A stretch of 64,000 nt of DNA from Saturnia japonica (GCA_033032175.1 CM065309.1:3038001-3102000); one strand, 5' to 3'. Counted from the first letter of the stretch, positions 34,291 through 45,174 are shown. Translations and numbers: made by a program. The notes: generated from the sequence alone by a model not told the origin.

Positions 34291-34904
34291 TTTTTATAAT
34301 AATTCATTGAGTTTTGAGGATACCCAATTAAAGACTTTATATTTCAATAATTTTTTTTAGATTTCTAATAAATTGTTATAGCACATTAACTGGAAATGGC
34401 ATAAACTTCGCTTGTAAATATTGATGAAGCTTTGTTGAGTTAAATCCAGACATTTGTATGAAATAGCAAGGCTCTGGTTTCGTTGCAATATTTTATTGTA
34501 ATTTGTAGTTTTTGTGATTATGATAATAGGTAAATAGCGTAATAATTAAGTTGATGTCTGCTTATCCCAGAAAAGATAATTCTTGATGATATTATATTAC
34601 TGTAAAGCATAGTGACATCTATTACAATTTTTCTCTCTTTGGATAACAGTAAAACTACAATGCGGTCGAGATGATTTATAAATATAATATTCAAATGAAT
34701 TGATCATTGATTCTTCAAAACGAGTAGTTTTTTGTCGAAATACCAGATTAGCATAACAATGGCATAAGTTTGATTATTGATATATTGTCTATCGGTTATC
34801 AATTTAGGCAGATGTTTTTATCGCAAATAAATACAATATTCTAACCAGGTGTTTCACATTTATTTGCATTGTTATTTTTTACACGGTTTTAATGATTTAT
34901 TAGT
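34291..34904. other. AT-rich DNA, no feature seen
   Basis: No supported feature in this interval. Confidence 0.5.
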
Positions 34905-35294
34905 ACTAGCGATTGCCCCAACTTCTAAATTCGGCCAACGATTTTTTTTTTTTGATCATAGACTATTTTCTGTTTGAAATTTACTTAAAATATTCATAAA
35001 CAATGAGTATTATCATCCTTACTAATAATTAATCATAAGTATTACATCCCTTGCTGTCACTTTTCATTGAATACATTGTCAATATTTGGGGGGTCTAAGT
35101 TCAATGGCACTGGACGGGATAGGATTCGCAGTATTAATTTATTTAATTTAATATATTAGTAACATATATTATAGATCAATTTTAACTTTCTGCACTCATT
35201 CTCCATATAAACTTTAACCATGCCAAATCTTAGTTTTCCGTGCACGCAATACGCTTAAAAAGAGGTAGGTAAAGCTTTTGCTTCACGTATTAAT
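34905..35294 (+). mobile_element. Dispersed repeat family Z, copy 2, full length
   Basis: Starts ACTAGCGATTGCCCCA and passes through ATCATAGACTATTTTCTGTT, CACTTTTCATTGAATACATT and GTTCAATGGCACTGGACGGG. It ends CGTGCACGCAATACGCTTAA followed by GCTTTTGCTTCACGTATTAA. About 390 bp with no coding capacity. It has both ends, as does the minus-strand copy 3. Confidence 0.85.
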
Positions 35295-35600
35295 AATACA
35301 AAAATTTAATTAATATATTATGGTACGTCAATTTTGTGACATATTAGATTGGTACCTACCTACTTTACTGACAAAAAAAAACAGGGTTCTTAAGGCTTTG
35401 TAAACTGGTGTTTCAATTCTTCTCAATATCAGAAGAATGCTCGTTTAAAGTAAGTAGTGAGCAGCTCAAGTGAACTTAAAAACTTTTAGATAAGTGTGAA
35501 AAAGCTAAACAGTTTTCTCGGCAAATTTACATAACAATTTAAATACTTTAGTGGTATCAGGGCATGCCCATCTTTTAGCCATATATAGACGGCGGAAAAA
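35295..35600. other. AT-rich DNA, no feature seen
   Basis: No supported feature in this interval. Confidence 0.5.
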
Positions 35601-35651
35601 CTAATTGACTAACGTTAAATTATGTCATACCTATGCATGTTAGTCAATTAG
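35601..35651. repeat. Perfect 13-bp inverted repeat (hairpin)
   Basis: CTAATTGACTAAC (35,601-35,613) and GTTAGTCAATTAG (35,639-35,651) are exact reverse complements separated by 25 bases. It could form a stem-loop or be a paired binding site for a factor recognising TAATTGACTAA. Confidence 0.7.
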
Positions 35652-35999
35652 CCTTTACACCTTCGTCATAAAAATGAATATTTGCTTAATTCATCCAAAA
35701 TTTCTTAGCTTCTCCTGTCTGAAACACATTAATAGTTGTTTCGTCTTTCTGCAACAAAAAAATAAAAATAAAAAAAAATTAATTGTTGCGATAAATCTGA
35801 AAATGTTAAATCTAAAACTCATCGAAGAAAAGTAGAAAAATCAAAAAGTGACATGTTAGTACTTGAAGCGATAACGGAGATGCGGTCGAGCCCGTAGACA
35901 AAAGTAAGTATACTAGTAGACCAAACGGACCAAGTAACGCCTACTTCAATTAAATATTAAAACATTTATAAATAGTAAACGTCTATCAAATATCGAATT
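35652..35999. other. AT-rich DNA, no feature seen
   Basis: A donor-like AAAA|GTAAGTAT at about 35,900 has no convincing acceptor partner. Confidence 0.45.
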
Positions 36000-36190
36000 T
36001 TTGTTTGTTTGTGTTATGCGTTCCTAAACCATACATCTGATTGCGATGGAACTTTGGCGAGTTGTTGTGCAAATTTCACTGCACACACCCGTAAAAGTTT
36101 TTGTATGAACACAACCAGTTTTCAACAGATGGCGTGCAAGTCGTTTCATTTTCTAAACGATGTAAATAAAGTCCCGAGCAAAAGCTAATC
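36000..36190 (-). mobile_element. ACTAGCT-type element fragment
   Basis: On the minus strand it starts TTAGCTTTTGCTCGGGACTT, and it contains ACGCCATCTGTTGAAAACTG and CGCAATCAGATGTATGG. The copy at 59,525-59,645 shares CATCTGATTGCGAT-like and AGATGGCGTG segments in the same orientation. It belongs to the large ACTAGCTTTTGC.CG.GACTT repeat group. Confidence 0.6.
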
Positions 36191-36634
36191 AAGATACCAT
36201 AAAAGTGACTGTATGTATTATTTCTTAAAAAAAACGACATTCACCTTCACCATCTGCTCGGTTCTGAACAATTTAACTAATACTTTATGCAAATTACTCG
36301 TAACCCATAAATAAAATCCATTTAACACAAATATCGAGAATCACATGTTATTTATATGTTAATAGTTAGTAACCCCAACCAAGGGTTACACTATCGAACG
36401 TCGATTTACTTGTGACGTAGCGCTCGTTGAAGTTCCACTCGGACTAATTTGCAATGCAGAACGTTTCCGTTCACGTATTGACAATCAATGATTAAATGTT
36501 TGTATTTTTTTTGCTTTGTAACGAGGCAGATGGTTATCGGTTGTTGGAAACTTGTAAAATGATACATTTGCTCATAGATGACGTTATATGTATTGTTACA
36601 TTTCGTATAACTTGAATTATTTATAAATTACATG
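36191..36634. other. AT-rich DNA, no feature seen
   Basis: No supported feature; a short CpG-bearing stretch at 36,410-36,480 is unassigned. Confidence 0.45.
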
Positions 36635-36860
36635 CTAAGACGCCCAAGTCAACTTCACCTGCACATGGTGAACTCTGCTAATTAATGAACGAGGAAATAG
36701 CGATAGCGGTCGCAACCACTATGCATGTGGTGAATACTCCGACATAGTGACTCGCTATTGCGTGTCGCATTTCGGGATCAAGCTGTGCATATCCTATTAA
36801 ATTAATGTTATACTAGCATACTGTGCTTACCGTCAGGGGCAGTATCGTCAATTTACCGAG
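36635..36860 (+). repeat. Dispersed repeat family Y, copy 2
   Basis: Aligns with 14,244-14,505: TAAGACGCCCAAGTCAACTT, AACGAGGAAATAGCGATAGC, GCGTGTCGCATTTCGGGATC and the end CAGGGGCAGTATCGTCAATT. Confidence 0.75.
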
Positions 36861-37069
36861 ATACTATGTAAAAAAAAAACACAAATGAATTCCAACACCG
36901 TGTTTTGTAATCGTTTCGTTATAATTGTCATTTATTGAATTATATCGCTAATTAACACATTTCGCTCCATACACTAATCTTAGTATCTTTAACAATTAAT
37001 ATTCCAGCGTTGAAGTAAAGTTTTGCACAAAGTATTTAACAGTGCACTGTCTAAAGTAGTAAATATGTG

Positions 37070-37150
37070 TAGTCGCTCGCACGCATTCCATAAGTCACAC
37101 CGACGAGACGCGACAAAACGCTGTCGCCACGCCGCGCCGTTTGCGCACAT
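37070..37150. other. CpG-rich islet
   Basis: Contains CGACGAGACGCGACAAAACG and CGCCACGCCGCGCCG in AT-rich flanks. No open frame or repeat terminus is seen. The ACGCCGCGCCGT segment recurs at 37,932-37,943. Confidence 0.4.
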
Positions 37151-37914
37151 TTTACGCACTGCATTGTTTTCACGCCGTACATTATTAGATAAATAAATAT
37201 AAGAGAGAGGAAGTAGGGAACATATAAGGTTCTTTGGAGATACTTGAGACAGGCCGATTAGTGGATGATCGAAGTCAAATAATCTTGTGTTGTGTTTCTG
37301 CGTTGACTAGGGTTTTCAAAATTCCTTCGAGTAGACAGGTTTGATACCTATAGTATTACTAGCGTCCACAGGTTCCGGTAGCCGTTTATCTTCAACCAGA
37401 CCGTATGTTTGTTTACAACCTTAGTAGGTACTATAAAAACTTATATTTAATTTTGTAACGATATTTTTCGCTTCACTTTTCAATTGTTAACCTGTTTGGA
37501 TGATACATCGTAGAATGTAGTATCAAATCCTACAACGATTTGGAGATTTTCTGTGAAAGAGAACATCGTGATACCATAATAGCAGTTTAAATTACTGTCC
37601 AGGCTAACTGCTATTCACAAGTTTAAGTATTTTTCTCTATAAATCTATCTAAGTATTTAAGTTCATTTGACACGTCGTTTTCATTTTAGGTTGAGTGTAT
37701 TACTTACTTTCGTTTTTTTTTTAAATTATTTTTACATTATTTTAATTCATTAATGTTATTCAAAGTTGTGAATTATAATTTTAATAGATGTTGGCTTTTA
37801 GCTAATCGTACTAATTAATTATTTTATAAAATTATTACAACTGTCGCGTTTCAACAGCATGGTGCGTACGTAAGCCACAGGCGTGTTATATTTGTCACAT
37901 TGTCATTACAAGAT
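37151..37914. other. AT-rich DNA, no feature seen
   Basis: No supported gene or repeat. The AGAGAGAGG run near 37,203 is a short GA tract. Confidence 0.5.
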
Positions 37915-38140
37915 GGTTCCGGGCAAATTGCAACGCCGCGCCGTACAGCCGCGTCGCGATGCCACCATGCATATTCATCGATGTTATTGTCTCACTCCTT
38001 ATTGTCCAACCTGAGACCTAGACCAATCACGAAAGACCTTTCGTAACCCCGCTAGAATTCCGGTATTGTTTGCAACAGCACAACGTTGAAAGCACACGCA
38101 AGTTCTACCTACAGTGGTGGTGTCATACAAAGGAGCGTTT
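37915..38140. promoter_or_regulatory. Candidate regulatory block with POU-like and SOX-like motifs
   Basis: A CpG-rich start (AACGCCGCGCCGTACAGCCG) is followed by ATGCATATTCAT (37,967-37,978), close to a palindromic POU dimer site. ATTGT cores follow at 37,986, 38,001 and 38,065. The rest is balanced and repeat-free. Function is inferred from motif clustering only. Confidence 0.35.
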
Positions 38141-38749
38141 GTAAAATGTCAACCGAGTGTCTAAAGCAGAACGCACAAACGAAACTCTACGTATAAATTA
38201 ATCCTAGTATAGCATATGAAAGTTTTTTTAATAGTAGGATATTTACGAGTAAGAGACTAACGTAGTCATTTTTATGAAGATTGATTTGTTCATCTTATAT
38301 TTTGCCACTTTAGACATGATTTAGTTCCGTTTTGAAATATGATTAATAGTTTTGCTCTGTTTGCTAGCGAGTTAACTGAAATAATTATGAAATTAAAAGA
38401 AAAAATATCATAAAAAATCTTAATTTTACGTTTTTCAAATAGTAATAATATGAACATAAAAGCAGCTAGTAACTTACATTTTAAAAATCATACGTCAAAA
38501 ATTTAATAATTATCTCCGATATCTTATATTGTGTTAATACCACTACAAAACTACTTAGTTTTAAGTGCTTGCGAATCAGTTGAAAAAAAGCTAAAGTACA
38601 AAATCATGGGATTTATCATCGCTTTAAATCTTTTTATTTCCTCATGTTTGTATATAATTATTATGTATACTAAAATAATAATAAGCCCTTTATTCTGGAA
38701 TTAGAGACAACATACACATTTATATAATACCTTATAATATGTATTTAAT
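38141..38749. other. AT-rich DNA, no feature seen
   Basis: No supported feature in this interval. Confidence 0.5.
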
Positions 38750-38965
38750 CTCTGTGTGCCTCTTGGCATAGGCCTCCTGTAAAATTGTCAACTGAGATCT
38801 GTCTTGAGTTACTCGTCTCCGTCTTGGGCCCGCAATCATCCTCCCATCTTAGACACTCTGTCTTCCACGGCTCCTTTTCCCATCTATTCGTTACCACTCT
38901 GAAACTGCCTTGCAACATTTTCCTTGGTTGTCACGTATCATATGTCCGAACCACCTCCTCTTTCG
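38750..38965 (-). mobile_element. RTE-type LINE 3' region
   Basis: Plus-strand phrases CTTGGCATAGGCCTCCTGTA, GAGTTACTCGTCTCCGTCTT, CCACGGCTCCTTTTCCCATC and CGTATCATATGTCCGAACCA are the reverse complement of the characteristic end of a lepidopteran RTE-type LINE. That end, on the minus strand, codes for the W/R-rich tail and the EEAY-like terminus. The 63-codon plus-strand frame is an antisense shadow. Confidence 0.75.
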
Positions 38966-40139
38966 TTGTGTACTAAAATTATAAAGGTAAAAATTTTGAT
39001 ACCGTAATCTCTTGAATTACAGATCTGATTTTAAAAACTCTTTCATTGATACAAAGCTACGTTCTTCCCAATTGGCATAGGCTATATTTTATCCTAATTA
39101 AATAATAAATGGCAATTAACTCGAGGAACGTCACGGGTGGTTACTAGTCGTACTATATATTGAGTAAAACGATCAATAATTATTACATAACAACGGTGTT
39201 TTGAATGCGATAAGGTAGTCCCTAATAATAAAACTATCGTGCTCTCAAATCTTTAGATATATTTGGTTTTCGATAGTATTAGATAGTTTTCGCTTGTAAT
39301 CGATTGTGAAACTTTCTCGAGATGAGCTTTCGCGAAAATATTATTAATTTTCTTAATATACGTCGGCTAAACTTGCGTGCTGCTGACCTATGATCCGAGG
39401 TATAATAATAGTATTTATAATGTCCGACACGATTTATTAATAAGTAAAGTTTCATTGCGTTTAAGTTATTGCACTTGTTTGTTCACTTCAGTTCGTAATA
39501 GAACAAGTGAATAATTAAACTCTCAAATAATTACAAAATTTGAGTAAGAATATTCAAAATTCAATTATGTTTCAAACGAAGAAAATTTTACTTAATAATG
39601 CAATGTACATGTTCTCATTTAATAATTTATATAAATAATATTTTTATTATATAAAAAATGAAATCACTGATTTAACATTGAACCTAGAAAGTTATACAAT
39701 AAATTTAAAAATATTGTCATGTTTGTGCTCAATTAAATACAATAAAATCGTACCTTATAAATATTCATTTATGTTTCATATAAACAATATATTTAATTTA
39801 TATAATATAGCTAATAATTATTATTATTATTAATTCGTAGAACTCATAGCTATGTCATTGTCGACCAACCCAACAATTATTTATATCGTTACCGGTTATA
39901 TGTTATATCAATATAATGTTTATAGCAATTTCGACCTTAAAACTAAAGTTATTTATCAAAATTTTTAATTTATAATCGCCTATCATCATTTAGAAAGTTA
40001 GTTGAGATATCAAGATAACAAATGATTTGTTTTATTGAATTATAATGTGGGTTTGCTGTAAGTTTTTTGTAACTCTTTGATGCATTAATTCTTCTTTTAT
40101 AATACCATATCTTGTACAACAAAGATTAAAATTCTCGAC
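38966..40139. other. AT-rich DNA, no feature seen
   Basis: About 1.2 kb, extremely AT-rich at 39,580-39,840 with ATT repeats near 39,815. No supported feature. Confidence 0.55.
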
Positions 40140-40162
40140 GGTATGGCGCTTTCTAGTGGTCC

Positions 40163-40333
40163 ATCACACTCAAAATTTAACGCCAAGAACTAATTGGCAT
40201 ATTTTTTATCTCCAGTTTAACAGGCGATCTTCTTTCTACAGTGTTTCCATTTGCAGCCACTTGGCGATTCAATATTAAGTAAGATCGGGGTCAATAGTAA
40301 TAAAACTTAATAAAAAATTTGAGTGTGAGTTCA
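40163..40333. repeat. Possible foldback element with TCACACTCAAA ends
   Basis: TCACACTCAAAATTTAA near 40,166 and TTTGAGTGTGA near 40,318 form an inverted repeat about 150 bp apart. The match is short (about 14 bp with one mismatch) and no target duplication is clear. Confidence 0.35.
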
Positions 40334-40351
40334 CACGCGGTAAAAGTGTTA

Positions 40352-40373
40352 CTCTCTCTCTCTCTCTCTCTCT
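40352..40373. repeat. (CT)n microsatellite
   Basis: Eleven CT units in a row. Confidence 0.95.
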
Positions 40374-40404
40374 TATTTGTATATATTTCGAGTAAATTAT
40401 AACA

Positions 40405-40641
40405 ATGGACGAAGGACAGGGAAACTTTATAGAAACGCATTCTATCTCATTCGCTCACAGCCTAAAACCTATATATACATTTACAGCGATCTCTTTTTCG
40501 TTACGTAAAATTCAATTCACACCATCCCAAAAGATAGAAGTTTCACTTCAAAAAGGACAGTATATTACAAATATTGACAAAAAATCGAGTGATGTATCTC
40601 AGTGTTCTGAGAAACATGTACAACTGTTCACCGACCTGTAA
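40405..40641 (+). other. Unassigned 78-codon open frame
   Basis: The ATG sits in a favourable insect context (ATAACAATGG) just downstream of the (CT)n tract, and the product has a balanced composition (start MDEGQGNFIETHS). No domain, signal peptide or membrane segment is recognised. A frame of this length is within chance expectation for 64 kb, so I do not call it a gene. Confidence 0.15.
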
Positions 40642-40806
40642 TTACGCATATTGGCTGTCAATTAGTAACGCATGGAAGGATGCAAACCGCTTATGAAATA
40701 AGTACTATATTATAATTTTAAGGTAAAGATAGTTCATTCTGTTGATGTATTTACAAAGAAGATAAATTGAAAATTAAAGACACCTAACACAAGTAACCTA
40801 TTCATT

Positions 40807-41088
40807 GTGACAATTCCTATTAACCCAAAAATGATATCTCTTCTATTCGTTGGTGATAAGTTAGGTATCCTACAAATTCCAAATGGTGCTGCACTATTAC
40901 GTCAAGGTCGCTACCCATGTTCTACTAGTATAATTGAAGTAACAAAATGCCAAAATTCTACCACATCAAACCTATGGAAGATGCTGACATGCAGGCAGAA
41001 CAGATTTTCTGAAATCATAACTAAGAACACTCATCTTTCAAACAAAAAAACAAACAAGATCAAAATGGGGACCGTTTGTGAGCAATGA
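40807..41088 (+). other. Unassigned 93-codon open frame
   Basis: Open frame with mixed composition (for example LGILQIPNGAALLRQGR) and a K/N-rich end. Nothing is recognised. It could be a decayed piece of a mobile element or chance. Confidence 0.15.
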
Positions 41089-41094
41089 TGCCAC

Positions 41095-41200
41095 AGATAG
41101 ACACACGTGTACAGGGATATACAGATACAGGATTACGCAAATACAGACGTTAAATTTATAAAATCCCTCTGTTCGCCTCGGGGTTTAAAAATAAAGTGAA
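41095..41200 (+). repeat. Tail of a common lepidopteran interspersed repeat
   Basis: Contains ACAGATAGACACACGTG, then AATCCCTCTGTTCGCCTCGG and GGTTTAAAAATAAAG. This resembles the TAACACCCCTCTTTTTGCGTCGGGGGTTAAA-type tail (in diverged form) found in lepidopteran repeats. Recognition is from memory of the family and is approximate. Confidence 0.4.
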
Positions 41201-42099
41201 AAAGTGTAGAAAATTCTACCTATATATTTTAATAGCAATGATTTTAATTACATTTAGACCCGAGTTATTAATTTTTAAAACATAATTAATTTAGCAGCTA
41301 CTGCGGAAAAAGTTTTTGTTGTAACATAAAAAAATGCAAACAAAAAGTAACACGAGCTATCTAAACGTAGTAAGGCGCACAGTTGAGCGTGTTTTATTAA
41401 TCTCTGCTTTGAAGTCATTTTTAACCACTTTGGTTTTTATGAGTCATCAAACGAAGTATCATCTCCAAGCGCCATTCAAACAAAAAGACGTAATAGCTTA
41501 ATAGTTTTTAAACATTTATTAATTATACATATCTAACTTTCCAATGGATTATCGTTTATTCCGCATTCTTTGAATTTTACTGCAAGGTAGAGGTCAACGG
41601 TCAACGTTTTAATGACGTTGTGTACTAGAGATATTAACGCACTAAATTTTTACTGCAAAATATAATTTTCATTTTTTTGATGATGTACTGCTCACCTTTC
41701 TATATTTATAGTGGCCAAATAACACTAAATTATGTAGGTAAAATTTATAAGAAATAGCGATATATTCATAACAACAAAAAAAAGTTGTCAGTTGTTAAAA
41801 ACTGCCTTTTCTAGTTTTTATATTACATTTTAAATACTATATGTAGCTGTAAAATGCCTTATATCTAATCTATCAAATACGATTAACAGAGGAATTATTG
41901 TATACTTATATTTAATTGGTTTCTCAGAAAATGCTCCAACGATTCGGATGAAACTTTGTATTTATAAGTAGATAGATAATGTTTTACATTCCAAGTTTAC
42001 CTAGATAGGCGCTCTTTTCTTGTAAGCACCCAGGTATTTGATATTTAATCAAAGAGTGAAGACAACTAAGGCGGCTGTGAAACTTGTATATCTATATAT
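41201..42099. other. AT-rich DNA, no feature seen
   Basis: Possible remnant of an ACTAGCT-group element around 41,925-41,965 (CGATTCGGATGAAACTTTGT). Otherwise nothing supported. Confidence 0.4.
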
Positions 42100-42443
42100 T
42101 AATACGTGAAGCAAAAGCTTTCGATACCTTTTAAGCGTATTGCGTGCACGGAAGACTGTGAGATTGGCATGGTTGAAGTTTGTATAGAAAAAGAGTGTAG
42201 AAAGCTAAAATTTATCTATAATAACTGTTACTAATGTATTAAATTAAATAAATTAATACTGCGAATCCTAACCCGACAAGTGCCACTGAACTTAGACCCT
42301 CAAAATATAGACATTGTTACTCAACGAAAAATGACAGTAAGCGATGTAGATAATAATCATTGTTTATGAATATTGTAAATGATAAACAGAAAATAGTCTA
42401 TGATCAAAAAGTCGCTTGTCGCATTTCAAGGACGATCGCTAGT
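42100..42443 (-). mobile_element. Dispersed repeat family Z, copy 3, full length
   Basis: On the minus strand it starts ACTAGCGATCGTCC and runs through TGATCATAGACTATTTTCTG, CATTTTTCGTTGAGTAACAA, AAGTTCAGTGGCACTTGTCG and CCGTGCACGCAATACGCTTA. It ends AGCTTTTGCTTCACGTATTA. Both termini agree with copy 2 (34,905-35,294), which defines a ~345-390-bp unit. Confidence 0.85.
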
Positions 42444-42719
42444 TATAATAATTTAGCTATAGAACTTATGGCGTGAGCAGAGATGAACTATGAGTAGCGA
42501 GTTCGTATTTATAGTTTTAATACTGTTGATATGCTCGCTAAGATGAGCCGTCGAGTACAACATAAATAATTATCATCACAGGTGATTTAGGTGATACATT
42601 AATCTATAATCTAGATGTAGTAAAATCACCAGACCACGTAGTTTTATAGGTAAGTTCGTAGTAATAAAGCAGTATAAATGAACTAAGAATATCGACAGAA
42701 TGGAAATTTCCATGGTTAG
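42444..42719. other. AT-rich DNA, no feature seen
   Basis: No supported feature in this interval. Confidence 0.45.
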
Positions 42720-42900
42720 TAGTAATTCCTTATGATTATTGCCAAATGTGAAACCTCGTGCCGTGACCACGTACTGGCCATCACTCAAGTAACGATGGTC
42801 ATGTGTGAACGACCTCCTCGGGCGGCGTGCCATGCATTCTGGCAACAATGCCATCGGTGACGTCAAACCGATTGTTTTCGTTGGCAACTAATATGGTATC
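42720..42900. promoter_or_regulatory. Complex block with a palindromic CRE
   Basis: TGACGTCA at 42,858-42,865 is a perfect cAMP-response/ATF site, embedded in balanced, CpG-bearing DNA (ACGACCTCCTCGGGCGGCGT). A 103-codon minus-strand frame (42,576-42,887) starts inside the block; its first 50 residues are mixed in composition, but no domain is recognised. Regulatory element is the favoured reading, at low confidence. Confidence 0.3.
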
Positions 42901-43439
42901 GACAATCGTCTTGAGGACAATCGACTAAGTCGATGTCATTTGCTATTTATAATTAAGGTTTATTTTTAATCTAACATGTACTAAAGCAAGTATATTAGTA
43001 GTAGTTAAGCTATTTTCTTACAAATCATTTTTTTTTAACATATTTAATTTACTGAATTAAGGTACTCACTAAGAAACTTAATCGACTGACAGTGCGAGAA
43101 AATAACGCGGGAGAACCGACGTGTTGGAAAAGTTGTTTCATTCAGGACCTCATTCTAAAGTGGAAAACAGAATAAACAGCAGAATTCGAATTTGACAATC
43201 CGTCTTAGACCTGCTCTTAGTTAGGTCTTTATTTCTCTAGTATAAGTGCTTTTACTTAGTAGGGTCAATTATAAGCCAACACAACTCTTTATTAATTATA
43301 ACATGGCATTTATGGTGTAGGAATTTGAATGGTCACAGAGTTATTTTAATGTTTAATTCCTAATCTTGAAATAGTGTCATGGAACATATATTTTAAAATG
43401 TTTGAAAATATACTCAGAATATTTGAGTAATTCGGTCGA
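42901..43439. other. AT-rich DNA, no feature seen
   Basis: No supported feature in this interval. Confidence 0.5.
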
Positions 43440-43459
43440 CATTTTTTACAACACATAAC

Positions 43460-43960
43460 ACATAATACTTCCAAGCCGTGAAAGATAGCAGACGGGTTAT
43501 GAGAACCATTTCAATCCTATGGGACTTCTATTCGTACTATCCCCGTTGATCCCCCCACATACCGAGGTGTCCGCTGGAAAAACACAGCCCTCCGGTTTTC
43601 TTCTAAATTTATAACGAGGTTTTATACCTCAAACTCACGAATGAGCTTTTCTTGGGTTTTAAAGAGGTATCTAACTCATGGCCCAAGAAATGAAGTCCAT
43701 GTCTTTGGTTCCAGTCAGAGTGGCCGATCACAGTCTTATTCTAGGATTACGACGATAGTAAATGAAGGAAGTTCCACCACGCCTGCCGAGTATGTGCAAG
43801 CTTCATCCTATGTTCCCTCTACTAATCAAGCTGAAGCAGTGAGAAGTGCTTTCAAACAGCTTATTAGCTGCCTGCCAAGAATTAACTGATGATGCCCGGG
43901 GCATAACACAAAAGGATACCTAAAGACAGCACCCCAGCTAACAATATGAGACGAGTGTCC
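43460..43960 (+). pseudogene. Coding-like block, unassigned (possible old element or gene fragment)
   Basis: The 82-codon frame at 43,641-43,889 has a protein-like composition (RSQSYSRITTIVNEGSSTTP then AEYVQASSYVPSTNQAEAVR). It is S/T/Q/A-rich rather than the K/N/I/Y mix expected by chance in this AT-rich DNA. Upstream, 43,470-43,620 is also complex. I recognise no family. It may be a fragment of a transposon ORF or a retroposed gene, now without obvious upstream coding sequence. Confidence 0.3.
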
Positions 43961-44634
43961 AATATCACATATTAATATAAATTTAACTTCGATCATAGGT
44001 CCTGGTTATATAAAAATTATTTTTATTTAATTATTAATTTCATTTCTAACTGTAAATTAATCAAAGTAGTTTAGAAGATTCACATAACGTAGATTTAGAC
44101 GTAACATTTTTTTTTTTCGAAAAGTAAACATTTCTACAGGAAATATAAACTTGCAATTTAATTAAAATACAACAATATTATAATATGTTAAGAACGTTAA
44201 ATTTTCTATTTATTTTTGTCTTTCAGCATCTGTAATCGAGATAGTACAGACACAGCATTGCAACTTGATAACGAAGCCATTGATTAAAGTTTAAAAAAGT
44301 TCCCGATATTTTTTGAAATCAATAAAACATCGTAAACTTGCCTTTTTTAGGTTGAGGCATATTCTTAGTAGTTACAACTTACAGGACTGATTTTGTTTAA
44401 GTGAAAACTTATTACAATTTCATTGGTAAGACTGTAGTAATAATTTTGCAAATATTATTAATTCAATATATTATTTGTACATATACATACAAGCATTATA
44501 CATATTTTTAAAACGTTAGTATATTTAAAAGTTAATAAATTCTTTTTAATTATAATTCTATAACACATACTTTTAAATAAAAGTAAAATTACCATACTAT
44601 TCATTTTTATATTGAGTCATAAGATACGGCGACC
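43961..44634. other. AT-rich DNA, no feature seen
   Basis: No supported feature in this interval. Confidence 0.55.
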
Positions 44635-44720
44635 TCCTTGCCCGTGCGCAGAACACACAACTTTTTACACGGCGCATGCGCTCGCCGCCATTTTAATTAC
44701 TCGAAAACGTTCTCTTTTTC
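44635..44720. promoter_or_regulatory. Promoter-like GC islet with NRF1-like and YY1-like sites
   Basis: GCGCATGCGC (44,672-44,681) is a palindromic NRF1/Ewg-type site, and GCCGCCATTTT (44,684-44,694) immediately follows, as in many TATA-less housekeeping promoters. A second CCCGTGCGCAG lies at 44,641. It is flanked by AT-rich DNA on both sides. No transcript start, open frame or gene is visible next to it, so promoter activity is inference. Confidence 0.4.
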
Positions 44721-45174
44721 GGTATGTAACGGTGAACTATAGCTTTACTGTTTTAATTATAGTTTAGAAGAAGATAACGCATCTCGGATGATACAAATTA
44801 AGATAGCACGACCGTTAATGGGCGAGTTGATTCAACGTCTACTAAATAGAAAAAAAAAATACGGCGCATTTGTGAATAAATCGGTTGAGATCGAAAAAAC
44901 AATAACAATATTTTCTTAGATGTTCTTATAAATTTGTATTGTAAAGTTTTTTTTAGTATTGGATAAATTTGCTAATTAATTTTCATATCTAGAGTTTTGC
45001 AATGATTACTGTGTATTATGATTATATTTATTTGGTTTGTGTTTGTAATCAAATGAAGCAACAATATGTTCACTAGTACCATTTAACAGCCAACTACAGA
45101 ATATCTGGTAAAATTATACCTACGATTCGGCATAATAACTATACATATTTTCGTTCTAATTGAATGTAAGATGA
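44721..45174. other. AT-rich DNA, no feature seen
   Basis: No supported feature in this interval. Confidence 0.5.

Noticed and set aside
40405..40641. 78-codon frame with good start context as a small protein gene
   Set aside because: Frames of this length are expected by chance in 64 kb on six frames; no motif or promoter supports it.
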